A stretch of 13,656 nucleotides of DNA from Bremia lactucae (taxonomy: Eukaryota > Oomycota > Peronosporomycetes > Peronosporales > Peronosporaceae), in contig NC_090619.1 of assembly GCF_004359215.1 (NCBI RefSeq), positions 3,877,110 through 3,890,765 of the forward strand, given 5' to 3'. Position 1 is the stretch's first letter; each line of letters begins with the position of its first letter. Shown here piece by piece: positions 7,710-13,656 of the stretch. The translations under genes and the position numbers were made by a program. The notes under the pieces were generated by a model. The model was given only the letters and a program-made list of their open reading frames with translations. It searched no databases and had not been told where the DNA came from.

Positions 7710-8130
7710 GTGATCACCTGTTTTTCGATGGAGGATCCGCAGCCGCCGTTGGTCCGCTCGGCAAGTGAAGCGCACGATGCATGGCAGCGGCTGGTGGGAC
7801 ACTTCGAAAAGAAGAGCTTCAAGAAGATTCTTTTTCTTTATCGACGCTTCTTAATGGTCAAGATGGAGGAAGGTGAAAATGTGTTGCAGCACATTAACAA
7901 GTTGAAGGTCGTGTCGGAGCAGCTGGATGAAGTGGAAGTACCAGTGATTTGCATTCCTGATTACGGCACTTGAGTCAAGAGCAGACGCGCTGTCGTTGGA
8001 GCTAGTATTTATAACGTCTCGACTGTTGCTTGAGGACACGAAGCGCAAGGAACAAGGTGGTGGCGTTGATGAAGCCGCGCACGGTCAAGTTCAAACGTTC
8101 ATGTCGAGCGACCAGAAAAGCGAAAGGTAG
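7708..8130 (+). pseudogene. gag: Ty1/copia Gag (UBN2-type), fragment
   Basis: Frame 3 gives WVITCFSMEDPQPPLVRSAS, EAHDAWQRLVGHFEKKSFKK, RRFLMVKMEEGENVLQHIN and KLKVVSEQLDEVEVPV, then a stop at 7971-7973. Frame 1 resumes with LESRADALSLELVFITSRLL and LEDTKRKEQGGGVDEA until TAG at 8128-8130. This is the copia-type Gag polypeptide (UBN2 family), the particle shell. The segment between VPV and LESRA that usually carries LLxSLP is missing. The N-terminal FDGxNFxTW part is absent because RNase H sequence precedes it. A related fragment lies at 9450-9800. There is no zinc knuckle; the frame ends before one. Confidence 0.85.
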
Positions 8131-8205
8131 TGCGACAAGCGTCTATGATCACCAGCAGGGCGTGTCTTTATTGTGCTTAGTGTAATGTAAAGGTCAAGTG
8201 AGTAT

Positions 8206-8440
8206 CAACTGGCATAATGAAATAAATATATGCTGACCTTTAGTTCGTAAGCTCTATTCCTACTTAATGCCAATTATTTCGTAGAAAGCTTCTTGACTTT
8301 AAGAAGCTTCAATTGACGTCAGCTGAATGACGTGACTGCGTCGGATAAGTATACCGGTAGAGCATTATCTTTAATATTCCTCCTGTATCGGCTTCCCTTG
8401 AGTCGCTACTCCGTGTGCTTAGACTCTCGAGGTGTTTATT
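8206..8440 (+). promoter_or_regulatory. Copia LTR/leader-like stretch, no gene
   Basis: No coding signal is seen between 8131 and about 8535. From 8206 to 8440 the sequence resembles 9838-10080: an A/T-rich start with AAATATAT, a TAGTTCG-type word, and CCTCCTGTATCGGCTT at 8388-8403, shared exactly with the leader before the gag at 10028. After that the two stay alignable for about 45 bases. It also holds a TGACGTCA palindrome (8314-8321) and a 9-bp hairpin. I read it as an LTR end plus leader of a copia element whose body is gone. Orientation is uncertain. Confidence 0.45.
8286..8309. repeat. 9-bp hairpin in LTR-like region
   Basis: AAGCTTCTT (8286-8294) and its exact reverse complement (8301-8309) flank a 6-base loop. 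It could be a terminator-like or LTR structural element; nothing decides this. Confidence 0.6.
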
Positions 8441-8534
8441 GGTAACATTATTCTGATTTGGTCGAGCCGCTTCCTCGCTAGCACTATCACTCGACTCGAC
8501 ATTTATAGACACTTATATACGAAGTTTACTCCAA

Positions 8535-9138
8535 AGGACACAAAACGCTGATGTGACGCTTAAATCAGCTTCGTCATAATTTCAGCTAGCAGGTCGAGAG
8601 TTGAGATATACTCTAATATCACCTGCTTGTCCTCCACCTTTTCACACACAAAACGTAGCGGATAGAAATGTGCTTTGTGCGTTTGTCAAATGCGAGATTA
8701 TTGGCCAACGTGATTGAGTTTGATTGTCCTCATAGATCTTGACTGCATTGTTTTTGAACATCTCATTGAGCTCACACAGGAATGTCATAAGCCAGGTTGT
8801 CACTTTCTCTGCTTCTGGTAACGCCATGTCTTCTGCATTCGTCGAAGAAACTGTCACCGTGCGCTGTTTCTTGCAATTCTAGCCGATACATCTGCCGCTC
8901 ATCAAAAATGCGTAGCCACTTGTGCTCTTCTTGGCACTATGTCTCCAGCCCCATACGCATCCAAATAGCCTTGAAGTCTCATGTTACTTGATACCATGCA
9001 ATTTTTTGTGCCTTGTATATATCTGAAGGCTCTCTTGAGCGCGTGCCAGTGTGTCGGACATGAGTCGGAAGTAATTTGGCTGAGCATTCTATTGCCGCAG
9101 CGAGGTCGGGGCGTATGCCTACCATAAAGTGTTAGCAA
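8535..9138 (-). pseudogene. pol: Ty1/copia RNase H, inverted second copy
   Basis: On the minus strand from 9138: LLTLYG, then pieces of the RPDL region, CPTHWHALKRAFRYIQGTKN, QGYLDAYGAGDIV (the usual YSDADWAGD with its second Asp changed), TVSSTNAEDMALPEAEKVTT, WLMTFLCELNEMFKNNAVKI and YEDNQ. Unlike the plus-strand copy, this one continues past EDNQ into KRTKHISIRY-like and CEKVEDKQVILEYISTLDLL, then AEIMTK near 8560, the natural end of copia RNase H. It therefore preserves the C-terminus that the left copy lost. Stops and at least three frameshifts are present. Its upstream end meets LTR-like plus-strand sequence at 9130. An active enzyme would degrade template RNA during cDNA synthesis. Confidence 0.82.
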
Positions 9139-9258
9139 GGAAGCGGCACGACCGATACTAGGGCAGAAATGGTAAGTACTGGCAAAAAGCGGTAAATACC
9201 GGTAATGGTGTCATAGTGGGACGTCATGGCGATGACGGTGGTAGATGACGTCAGTAGT
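8705..9258 (-). repeat. Right arm of large inverted repeat
   Basis: This is the reverse-complement partner of 7154-7709, separated from it by about 1 kb of copia gag and LTR-like sequence. It has a TGACGTCA palindrome at 9246-9253 matching 7159-7166. Homology ends near 9258 on one side and at 8705 on the other, where the minus-strand RNase H goes on but the left copy switches to gag. Confidence 0.9.
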
Positions 9259-9395
9259 ACATAGAAGGTTTTATAAGCCATGACTGGCTAGACGTTATGG
9301 TTGGCTTTGAGGCAGCGATAGGTTTGCGAACAAAGGCTCTTTAATATATTAACTTTGCATTTTGCCAATCATCGCTCACTTGACCGTTTTAATAG
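9130..9395 (+). promoter_or_regulatory. Possible copia 5' LTR and leader
   Basis: The stretch begins TGTTAGC at 9130, holds a TTTTATAAG TATA-like word near 9269, an A/T-rich segment near 9338-9352, and ends before a gag start at 9450. Position and TG start fit an LTR; a similar TGCTAGCGAGGAAGCGG on the minus strand at 8478 lies just where a 3' LTR would follow the copia RNase H end. Against this, part of it (9130-9160) may read as RT coding on the other strand. No partner LTR of full length is visible, so this stays tentative. Confidence 0.35.
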
Positions 9396-9449
9396 GTTAC
9401 GAGCGCAAGACCCGCCTTCTTTGCCTCCGATCCTGACTTCACCCACGCA

Positions 9450-9800
9450 ATGGACTCCACATCTATCACCTCTTCTTGAATCAATAAGTTTGATGGCATG
9501 AATTTCTATACGTGGAATTCAAGATGCAAACGGTGCTATAAGAGAGTGACCTGTGGGTAGTGACAAGAAAAGAGGTAAGCTCGAGCAGCAGGCCAGTTCG
9601 CTGGACCAGGCGACTTGCATGCGTAAGTCCTGGAGGGTGATCATCTGTCTTGCGAAGGAGGAATCGGAGCTGCCGTTGGTCCGCTCGTCAAGTGAAGCCA
9701 CGATGCATGGTTGCGGTTGGTCGGACACTTAAAAAAGAAGAGCTTTAAGAATCGTCGTCGCTTCTTCACGGCCAAGATAGAGGAAGGTAACACAAAACTG
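9450..9800 (+). pseudogene. gag: Ty1/copia Gag N-terminal fragment
   Basis: Frame 3 begins MDSTSITSS, stop, INKFDGMNFYTWNS. The KFDGxNFxTW words are the start of copia UBN2-type Gag and support ATG 9450 as the original start. Later pieces in other frames read LPLVRSSSEA near 9670-9690 and KKKSFKN near 9735, aligning with the gag at 7708-8130 (LPLVRSAS against PPLVRSAS). A deletion follows KKKSFK: the next words resemble RRFFTAKIEEGN, so the LFLYR part is gone. Several stops and shifts make it dead. It ends near 9800, about 35 bases before the LTR-like block of the next copia. Confidence 0.75.
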
Positions 9801-9835
9801 CGACGCTAGAATCGGCTTAAGTAAGCGATGTTTGG

Positions 9836-10015
9836 CAGAATGCGAAGTAAATATATCAAGCTCCTGAGTTCACAGAATTATTGCTACTGTCGCCAGCTAT
9901 TACTCTTAGCCAATCAGTTATCTTAGAAATTTCGAGAACATCTGGGTCATTTATTGATTTCATAATCGGTAATTACCGGTATTAACCAGTTGACCATTGC
10001 AAATACATCCTCCTG
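9836..10015 (+). repeat. Copia LTR remnant, 5' copy
   Basis: From TTGGCAGAATG to about 10015 this aligns with 12365-12480 and more loosely with 8206-8385. Shared words include TTGCTNCT, TTACTCTTA, CCAAT and GAACATCTGG. The two better-matched copies are in direct orientation and flank a copia gag-to-integrase series, as a 5' and 3' LTR would. TACCGGTA-type palindromes occur near 9975. Primer-binding site and exact ends could not be fixed. Confidence 0.6.
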
Positions 10016-10027
10016 TATCGGCTTGCC

Positions 10028-10765
10028 GTGCGCTCCTGGAGTCCCACTTCTGCACATCTTCGCGTCTCGAAGTGCTTATCGACAGCAGACAAGCTCAACT
10101 GTGACAACTACGCCACATTGAACCGCTACATGCGTTGTGTGTTTATGACTAAGTCAGTTTGGCACGTGGTTAATCGAGAAATAACGCCGTCATTTGCTGA
10201 TAATCGCACCGGGAAGAGTATGTCGAGGACAGTAACATTGCCTTTGGCCTAATGCTGCTGCATATAAACACGGACTACCACCATATGTTTGATGACTGTG
10301 ATGAAGCCTTTGTTGTGTGTATACGTATTAACACACTATAGGGCGGATCGCAGAAGGCTGGACGTATCCATTTAAAGTGCCAGCTCTTCAGAACGATGTT
10401 AGCGGAACGCGACAACGTTTGCGTCACTGCAACGAGGTCCACAGCATCTGAGTTTCGGATACAAGACGTTGTGAAGATGCGGACAAACGAGCATATCAAG
10501 CGACAAGATAAAAAAGTTGCAACGGTAAAGATTGAAGACGCGGCAAAGGCGTTTATTGCCGAGCGAGGATTCCGCCAGGGCACATACTGAGGAAATAGGG
10601 CACGCGGTAGAGCGATGCTGGACCAAGCAAAAAGACGACAATCGAGAAAATCGAAGAAGCGGACAAAGTCGTGAACGCAAAGCTAGCAACATGCAGTTTC
10701 AACACAGCGATGACTGCGAATACATCGTGTCGCATTTGTGGTTTCGCTGGAATGTGAGCTGTCGA
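10028..10765 (+). pseudogene. gag: Ty1/copia Gag with broken zinc knuckle
   Basis: Frame 2 (10028-10252) contains KLNCDNYATLNRYMRCVFMT and WHVVNREITPSFADN, the N-terminal words of copia Gag. A shift to frame 1 at about 10240 continues with AFGLMLLHINTDYHHMFDDC, TAG at 10339-10341, GGSQKAGRIHLKCQLF, then RIQDVVKMRTNEHIKRQDKK to TGA at 10588-10590. Between ERDNV and FRIQDVV roughly 50 codons usual for the family are missing (an internal deletion). The CCHC knuckle is visible only in two frames: its first Cys codon is TGA at 10588, and GHAVERCW lies further on near 10600. A charged tail follows. It differs from the two UBN2-type gags upstream, so it is a different copia lineage. Protease sequence follows. 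Confidence 0.82.
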
Positions 10766-11100
10766 TAGGCAAGGATGCGAGGAAGGCTATTGGCAGTAGC
10801 GCCACCCATCGTTTATGCTATGACAAGTTCAAGTTCTCAACACTGGACGCGCAAAATCAAGGCAACTAAAAAGTAGCTGATGGTAACACGAAGAAGACAG
10901 GGCGTGGAAGGGGCTTACCGAGCAGGTGGTTTAACCTAATGGTGACATACGCGAGAGCGAGATTAAAGACGTGTTATATGTACCAAAGATGAGCAAAAAT
11001 TAGCTCTCTGTCCCATAGCTCAACAAAAGTGGTCGCTTTTTAAATGATGTTCTACGGAGCTCGCATGAACATTGCGCGAAAACGCTTAAAGCAAGTGATG
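10766..11100 (+). pseudogene. Ty1/copia protease remnant, catalytic Asp lost
   Basis: Near 10784-10810 the sequence reads AIGSSATHRLCYDKFKFSTL. In copia proteases the matching place is a DSGA-TxH motif, so the catalytic Asp codon has become Gly. Further on are VADGNTKK near 10880, IKDVLYVPKMSKN near 10962-11000 (a typical late protease strand), a stop, then LNKSGRF in a shifted frame near 11022. This domain would cut the polyprotein; here it is dead by both substitution and frame damage. Identification rests on word order between Gag and integrase rather than on a long alignment. Confidence 0.6.
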
Positions 11101-11186
11101 GCGACGGCTGACTCCGATCGACGATCTTACTGGCCATAGATCCCACAGCGGTCAGCTAATTTGGCGACTTCAAACATAAAATCGCC

Positions 11187-11780
11187 CTGCATTCCCGAAT
11201 CGGACATGCGCAACATGACGTGTTACGCACAATGGTTGCTGGTGGAATGATTAAGGACGCCTCTACACCATCGATGTCAAGCTTATCAAGTATGTGTCGT
11301 GGTTGTCAAGAAGGAAATTGGTCCCAAAACCGTTTCCGAGACAGTACGACTAGCGTCGATACGCCTCATTCGAGCTTCCTATGAAGCAGGATTCTCTAGG
11401 TGGCAGCAAGTACCTACTACAAATTGTCGACGAGACCAGCGGGTGCATGGAGATATTATAGTTGCTTGCCTAGTCGGAAAGCGAATACTTTGTTTTTTAT
11501 CAAGACGGTCCCAATGCAGTCTGGAAAAATGTCAAGCTCGTCCGGTATGACGGGGATCGAGAATATGCAACCAGTTCGCTTAAGTTCTTGTTCGACGGCG
11601 AGCGTATCGAGCAGCAGGTCATAGTTTCATACGCTCGCCGAACCAATGGGACAGCTGAGCGCGCAATAAGAAAGATTATTTCGATAGACGCAGCATGTTG
11701 CACCACATTACCCTTGACAAGTGTTTCTGGGGAAAAACTGCTATGACTGCAATATGCTCCAAGAATCGGCTCCGTCACCA
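11187..11780 (+). pseudogene. Ty1/copia integrase, first catalytic Asp deleted
   Basis: Frame 3 from 11187 gives the pre-integrase zinc domain: LHSRIGHAQHDVLRTMVAGG, then MCRGCQEGN at 11292-11318 (HHCC pattern). A shift to frame 2 near 11360 gives FELPMKQDSLGGSKYLLQIV, DETSGCM, two TAG stops, NVKLVRYDGDREYATSSLKF with the second catalytic Asp at 11549-11551, and RTNGTAERAIRKI with the catalytic Glu at 11657-11659. Between FEL and PMKQ about seven codons that normally carry the first Asp (the HFDICG-type words) are missing, so the triad is incomplete. Active integrase would insert the cDNA. KNRLRHQ at about 11762 leads into an A/T tract. Confidence 0.85.
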
Positions 11781-11783
11781 AAT

Positions 11784-11826
11784 ATTTAAAAATAAAAAAA
11801 AAAATTTTTTTTTTTTTTAAATTTAT
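11784..11826. repeat. A/T tract with A11-T14 palindrome
   Basis: Eleven A (11794-11804) are followed directly by fourteen T (11805-11818), with AAATATTTAAAAAT before and AAATTTATT after. It sits inside the copia reading between KNRLRHQ and IPFES, where related elements run on directly. It is an insertion or expansion and would fold as a snap-back hairpin. Confidence 0.9.
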
Positions 11827-12056
11827 TCCGTTTGAATCGTGCACAAGTCCAAGAAAGCATCAAACATACGCGCGTTTATGGCTGTCGGGCTCACGTTTTG
11901 ACTCCGAGGGAAAAGTGACTCAAGTGGGATCCCAAGTCTCGAGTTGGTGGATTCGAAAGCTATGAAGAAGTCTCCGAGACACGCATTGGATACGACATTG
12001 GAGTTCAGTACGTGGTGATCAGTTGAGATGTCACGTTCGACGAGTCAAGCCATTGA
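11823..12056 (+). pseudogene. Copia post-integrase domain remnant
   Basis: IPFES near 11825 and, in frame 3, RVYGCRAHVLTPREK from about 11871 to a TGA after REK, then LKWDPKSRVGGFESYEEVSE, TRIGYDIGVQYVVIS, a TGA, and DVTFDESSH ending in TGA at 12054-12056. This is the conserved region after the copia integrase core (VFGCxAYV, the KW-P-KxRxGxFxGY words and VxISRDVxFDE). Its role is uncertain. It shows that the copia at 10028 once reached into the RT region; from 12057 to about 12360 I see no further recognisable domain, only degraded, A/G-rich sequence with many stops. Confidence 0.8.
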
Positions 12057-12364
12057 AGAAGCAAACCTTCAATTTGACATGCTCGAGAGAAGCGGCTAAG
12101 ATTCAACACGCACAACGGAGTTTTCGCAAACAGGAAAGCGCAAACTTCGGGCAAGTGAATCGATCTGATCGTTCAAAGGCTTTCAAGTCCTGAGCATGTT
12201 TAACTAAATTGGAAGAGGCGCCTGCCCACGAAGAAATGGGATCACGTCGAGCCAAGCGGCGATCCTAGCAAAAGGTGCCTAATTTTTTTAGGTCAAGAAT
12301 CTGGTTCTTCAAGTTGAAAACAGAGAATCGACTCTATTGAAACCATCGTTTTAGCGATATTTGG

Positions 12365-12480
12365 CAAAATAATTTGTAAGTATATTGAGGTCCTTAGTTC
12401 GCAAACCTATTGCTCCTATAACTAACCATTACTCTTAACCAATTACTCATTTAGAGCATTGTAGAACATCTGGCGTCATC
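12365..12480 (+). repeat. Copia LTR remnant, 3' copy
   Basis: This aligns with 9838-9955: TTGGCAAAATAA, GTATATTGAGGTCCTTAGTTC, TATTGCTCCTATAACTAACC, ATTACTCTTAACCAATTACT and GAACATCTGG. It is in the same orientation as the 5' copy. Homology stops near 12478, where minus-strand transposase sequence begins, so the LTR is 3'-truncated. Confidence 0.6.
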
Positions 12481-13508
12481 CCAGCTAAATATTCTGGAGC
12501 CACAATTGACATATTTGCGTTGAAAGTTTGGCAGCAGCTTGCTTTTATCATCGTCATAATTCTCCTCAAATGGCTGGCGGAACCGCTCGATAATTGCATC
12601 ATCGATTATTGGTGCAATGATATCCTTATTATCGCCACGGTGCTTTATCAACTTGATGATATCCATTGAATTGCGGTATCCATGACTTGATTCCAGCAAT
12701 TGCAGCTCGTTTAGTATGGTTGTTGGCGGTCGCAGCCATCATTACAAATTTTGCAATGAAGAATTTTTTTTTAGTTGTTTCTGGGCAAACGTCAGATTCC
12801 CAAGCTTGAATTGCCTGTCGGATTTCCTCCAGCGCTGTAATTTTGCCAGGCTCATCCTTTTTTTTAAAAGCAATCAAGGCCAGTAGTATGCCTTAATAGC
12901 TCCGGATTATACTCGCATCACATGGCATCATTTTTGAGGTTGCATTTGGGAGGCAAGAGGCATAACGTTCCTCAGCATTATGTTATGCTGAGCCAGTTTC
13001 TCAATTGAAACTATGCAGTGCGGCTGTCTAGGATGACAACAATCATGCGTCTCTCCATTCGCTGATCAAATGACTTCTACCAGAGAGCGAAAACACTAGG
13101 CGTCATCCACGCTTTGCTGTTGGCATGATATTTGCAGCTCAAGATTTCTCGGTTATCGTTTTTAAAGCCGCGAGGGTTTGATGATTTGCGAATCACCTAC
13201 AGCGGAAGCTTATCTGAGCCATTAGCGTTTGAGCAGATATTTATAATGATGCGTTCCTTGCTCTTTTTATGGCCCTGCAAGTTGCTTTTTGCCAGTGAGT
13301 TGGCAGCTTGCACGCGCCAGTAATGGCCTGTCTCGTCCATGTTGTAAATGTGCTTGAGCTCGTACGCATTCAAACTCTGACGTATTCTGAGAAGTGAAAC
13401 CTCAGAGGCCTTCATATCTGCTGAAAACACTTTCGCCGTGTCGTTTGTGCGATTGGATGTTGTGGCGCTGGTGGAATCTTGTAAGCCATCCATTAATTAA
13501 ACCGCGGA
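12480..13508 (-). pseudogene. pogo/Tigger-type DDE transposase, 5'-truncated
   Basis: On the minus strand from 13493: a region between the DNA-binding and catalytic parts, then IYNMDETGHYWR with the first Asp at 13335-13337, KKSKERIIINICSNANGSDK and LPL. After a frame change: AWMTPSVF near 13105, RRMIVVILDSRTA with the second Asp at 13026-13028 (DN is usual, here DS), LPPKCNL-like words near 12950, then CDASIIRSY with the third Asp at 12917-12919, followed by ITALEEIRQAIQAWES and a C-terminal tail to about 12490. Spacing (about 103 and 36 codons) fits the DDE_1 superfamily of pogo/Tigger elements, which cut and paste DNA. The HTH/CENP-B-like N-terminal domain is missing because a gypsy LTR starts at 13509. 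At least three frameshifts, some beside T runs, disable it. No terminal inverted repeats seen. Confidence 0.88.
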
Positions 13509-13656
13509 TGTAACGGGGCACTATGACTTGTACTGTTTCAGTACAAGTCCACTTCGCACTGCTTCAGTTGCGAGTGGTGCCCTACGTTATTTCACGTTCA
13601 CTAGTACGTGCAGAGGAAGACTTCTTTTTAAGGTAACTAGCTTAAAGAGGGTAAAA
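13509..13656 (+). repeat. Probable Ty3/gypsy LTR start, cut by window edge
   Basis: The sequence begins TGTAACGGGG, contains a set of nested inverted repeats, and runs to the window edge without any open frame. TG at the 5' end and the abrupt end of the transposase just before it suggest an LTR inserted into the transposon. The TGTAACG start and hairpin-rich beginning match my recollection of oomycete gypsy LTRs, but no second copy is in the window, so identity is not proven. Orientation is assumed plus. Confidence 0.5.
13516..13582. repeat. Nested inverted repeats forming a three-way junction
   Basis: The outer stem GGGCAC/GTGCCC (13516-13521 with 13577-13582) encloses two hairpins: a perfect 11-bp stem with TTT loop (13525-13535 and 13539-13549), and an imperfect stem of about 11 pairs with CTT loop (13550-13561 and 13565-13576). 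A weaker 5-bp hairpin lies at 13593-13610. Confidence 0.8.

Noticed and set aside
7244..8480. Match between 7256-7281 and 8455-8480 as proof of a shared LTR end
   Set aside because: Only about 26 bases with five mismatches; by rough estimate this could arise by chance in a window this size, so it is used only as weak support.
8309..8512. Minus-strand open frame of 67 codons, Ser/Glu-rich
   Set aside because: It lies in LTR-like sequence, has no known domain and no homologous neighbour; likely chance.
10275..10735. Minus-strand open frames over copia gag
   Set aside because: Shadows of the plus-strand Gag frame, which has family motifs.
13516..13582. tRNA gene
   Set aside because: The fold has only two inner arms and lacks A- and B-box sequence and an anticodon arm.
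1..13656. Secreted effector genes (RXLR or Crinkler type), often found in repeat-rich oomycete regions
   Set aside because: No open frame shows a signal peptide followed by an RXLR or LFLAK motif.

Overview
The window looks like a transposable-element graveyard from a eukaryote, most likely an oomycete of the Peronosporales type. Everything with a recognisable protein signature is a decayed retrotransposon or DNA transposon, and no host gene was found. The oomycete call rests on the style of the Ty3/gypsy polyproteins: the wording around the reverse transcriptase (RT) palm (VSTPSGMLW, MPQGL, YFDD), a long acidic linker between protease and RT, and the crowding of gypsy, copia and pogo/Tigger pieces. 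The organism is an inference from family knowledge. The window also contains a 100-N assembly gap (7047-7146).

Layout. (1) 1-2093, plus strand: a gypsy element open at the left edge, with Gag, protease and a linker carrying 120-bp tandem repeats. (2) 2094-5857: a composite block made of a minus-strand gypsy RNase H-integrase piece (3660 down to 2094) joined head-to-head to a plus-strand gypsy gag-protease-RT piece (about 3660-5850). (3) 5858-7046, plus strand: linker, RT and the RT connection of a gypsy element, which resume almost exactly where the left element stopped. Regions 1 and 3 therefore look like one host element split by the block. (4) After the gap, 7147-8130: a copia RNase H remnant fused directly to a copia gag. 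(5) 8206-8440: an LTR/leader-like stretch. (6) 8535-9138, minus strand: a second copy of the same copia RNase H, so 7154-7709 and 8705-9258 form a large inverted repeat. (7) 9130-9830: an LTR-like leader and a third copia gag. (8) 9836-12480: a longer decayed copia (LTR, gag, protease, integrase, post-integrase domain, LTR). (9) 12480-13508, minus strand: a pogo/Tigger-type DDE transposase. (10) 13509-13656: the start of what looks like a gypsy LTR, which truncates the transposase.

All coding pieces carry stops or frameshifts, so none is likely to make a working protein, although the DDD triad of the Tigger transposase and the gypsy YFDD motifs survive.

The most unusual signal is a hairpin at the gag-protease boundary (753-778 and 4013-4038). 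It is nearly identical in two otherwise diverged gypsy elements, and its only two differing bases pair with each other. I did not find convincing evidence of a new protein system; the interesting content is structural (nesting, inversion, conserved RNA folds).
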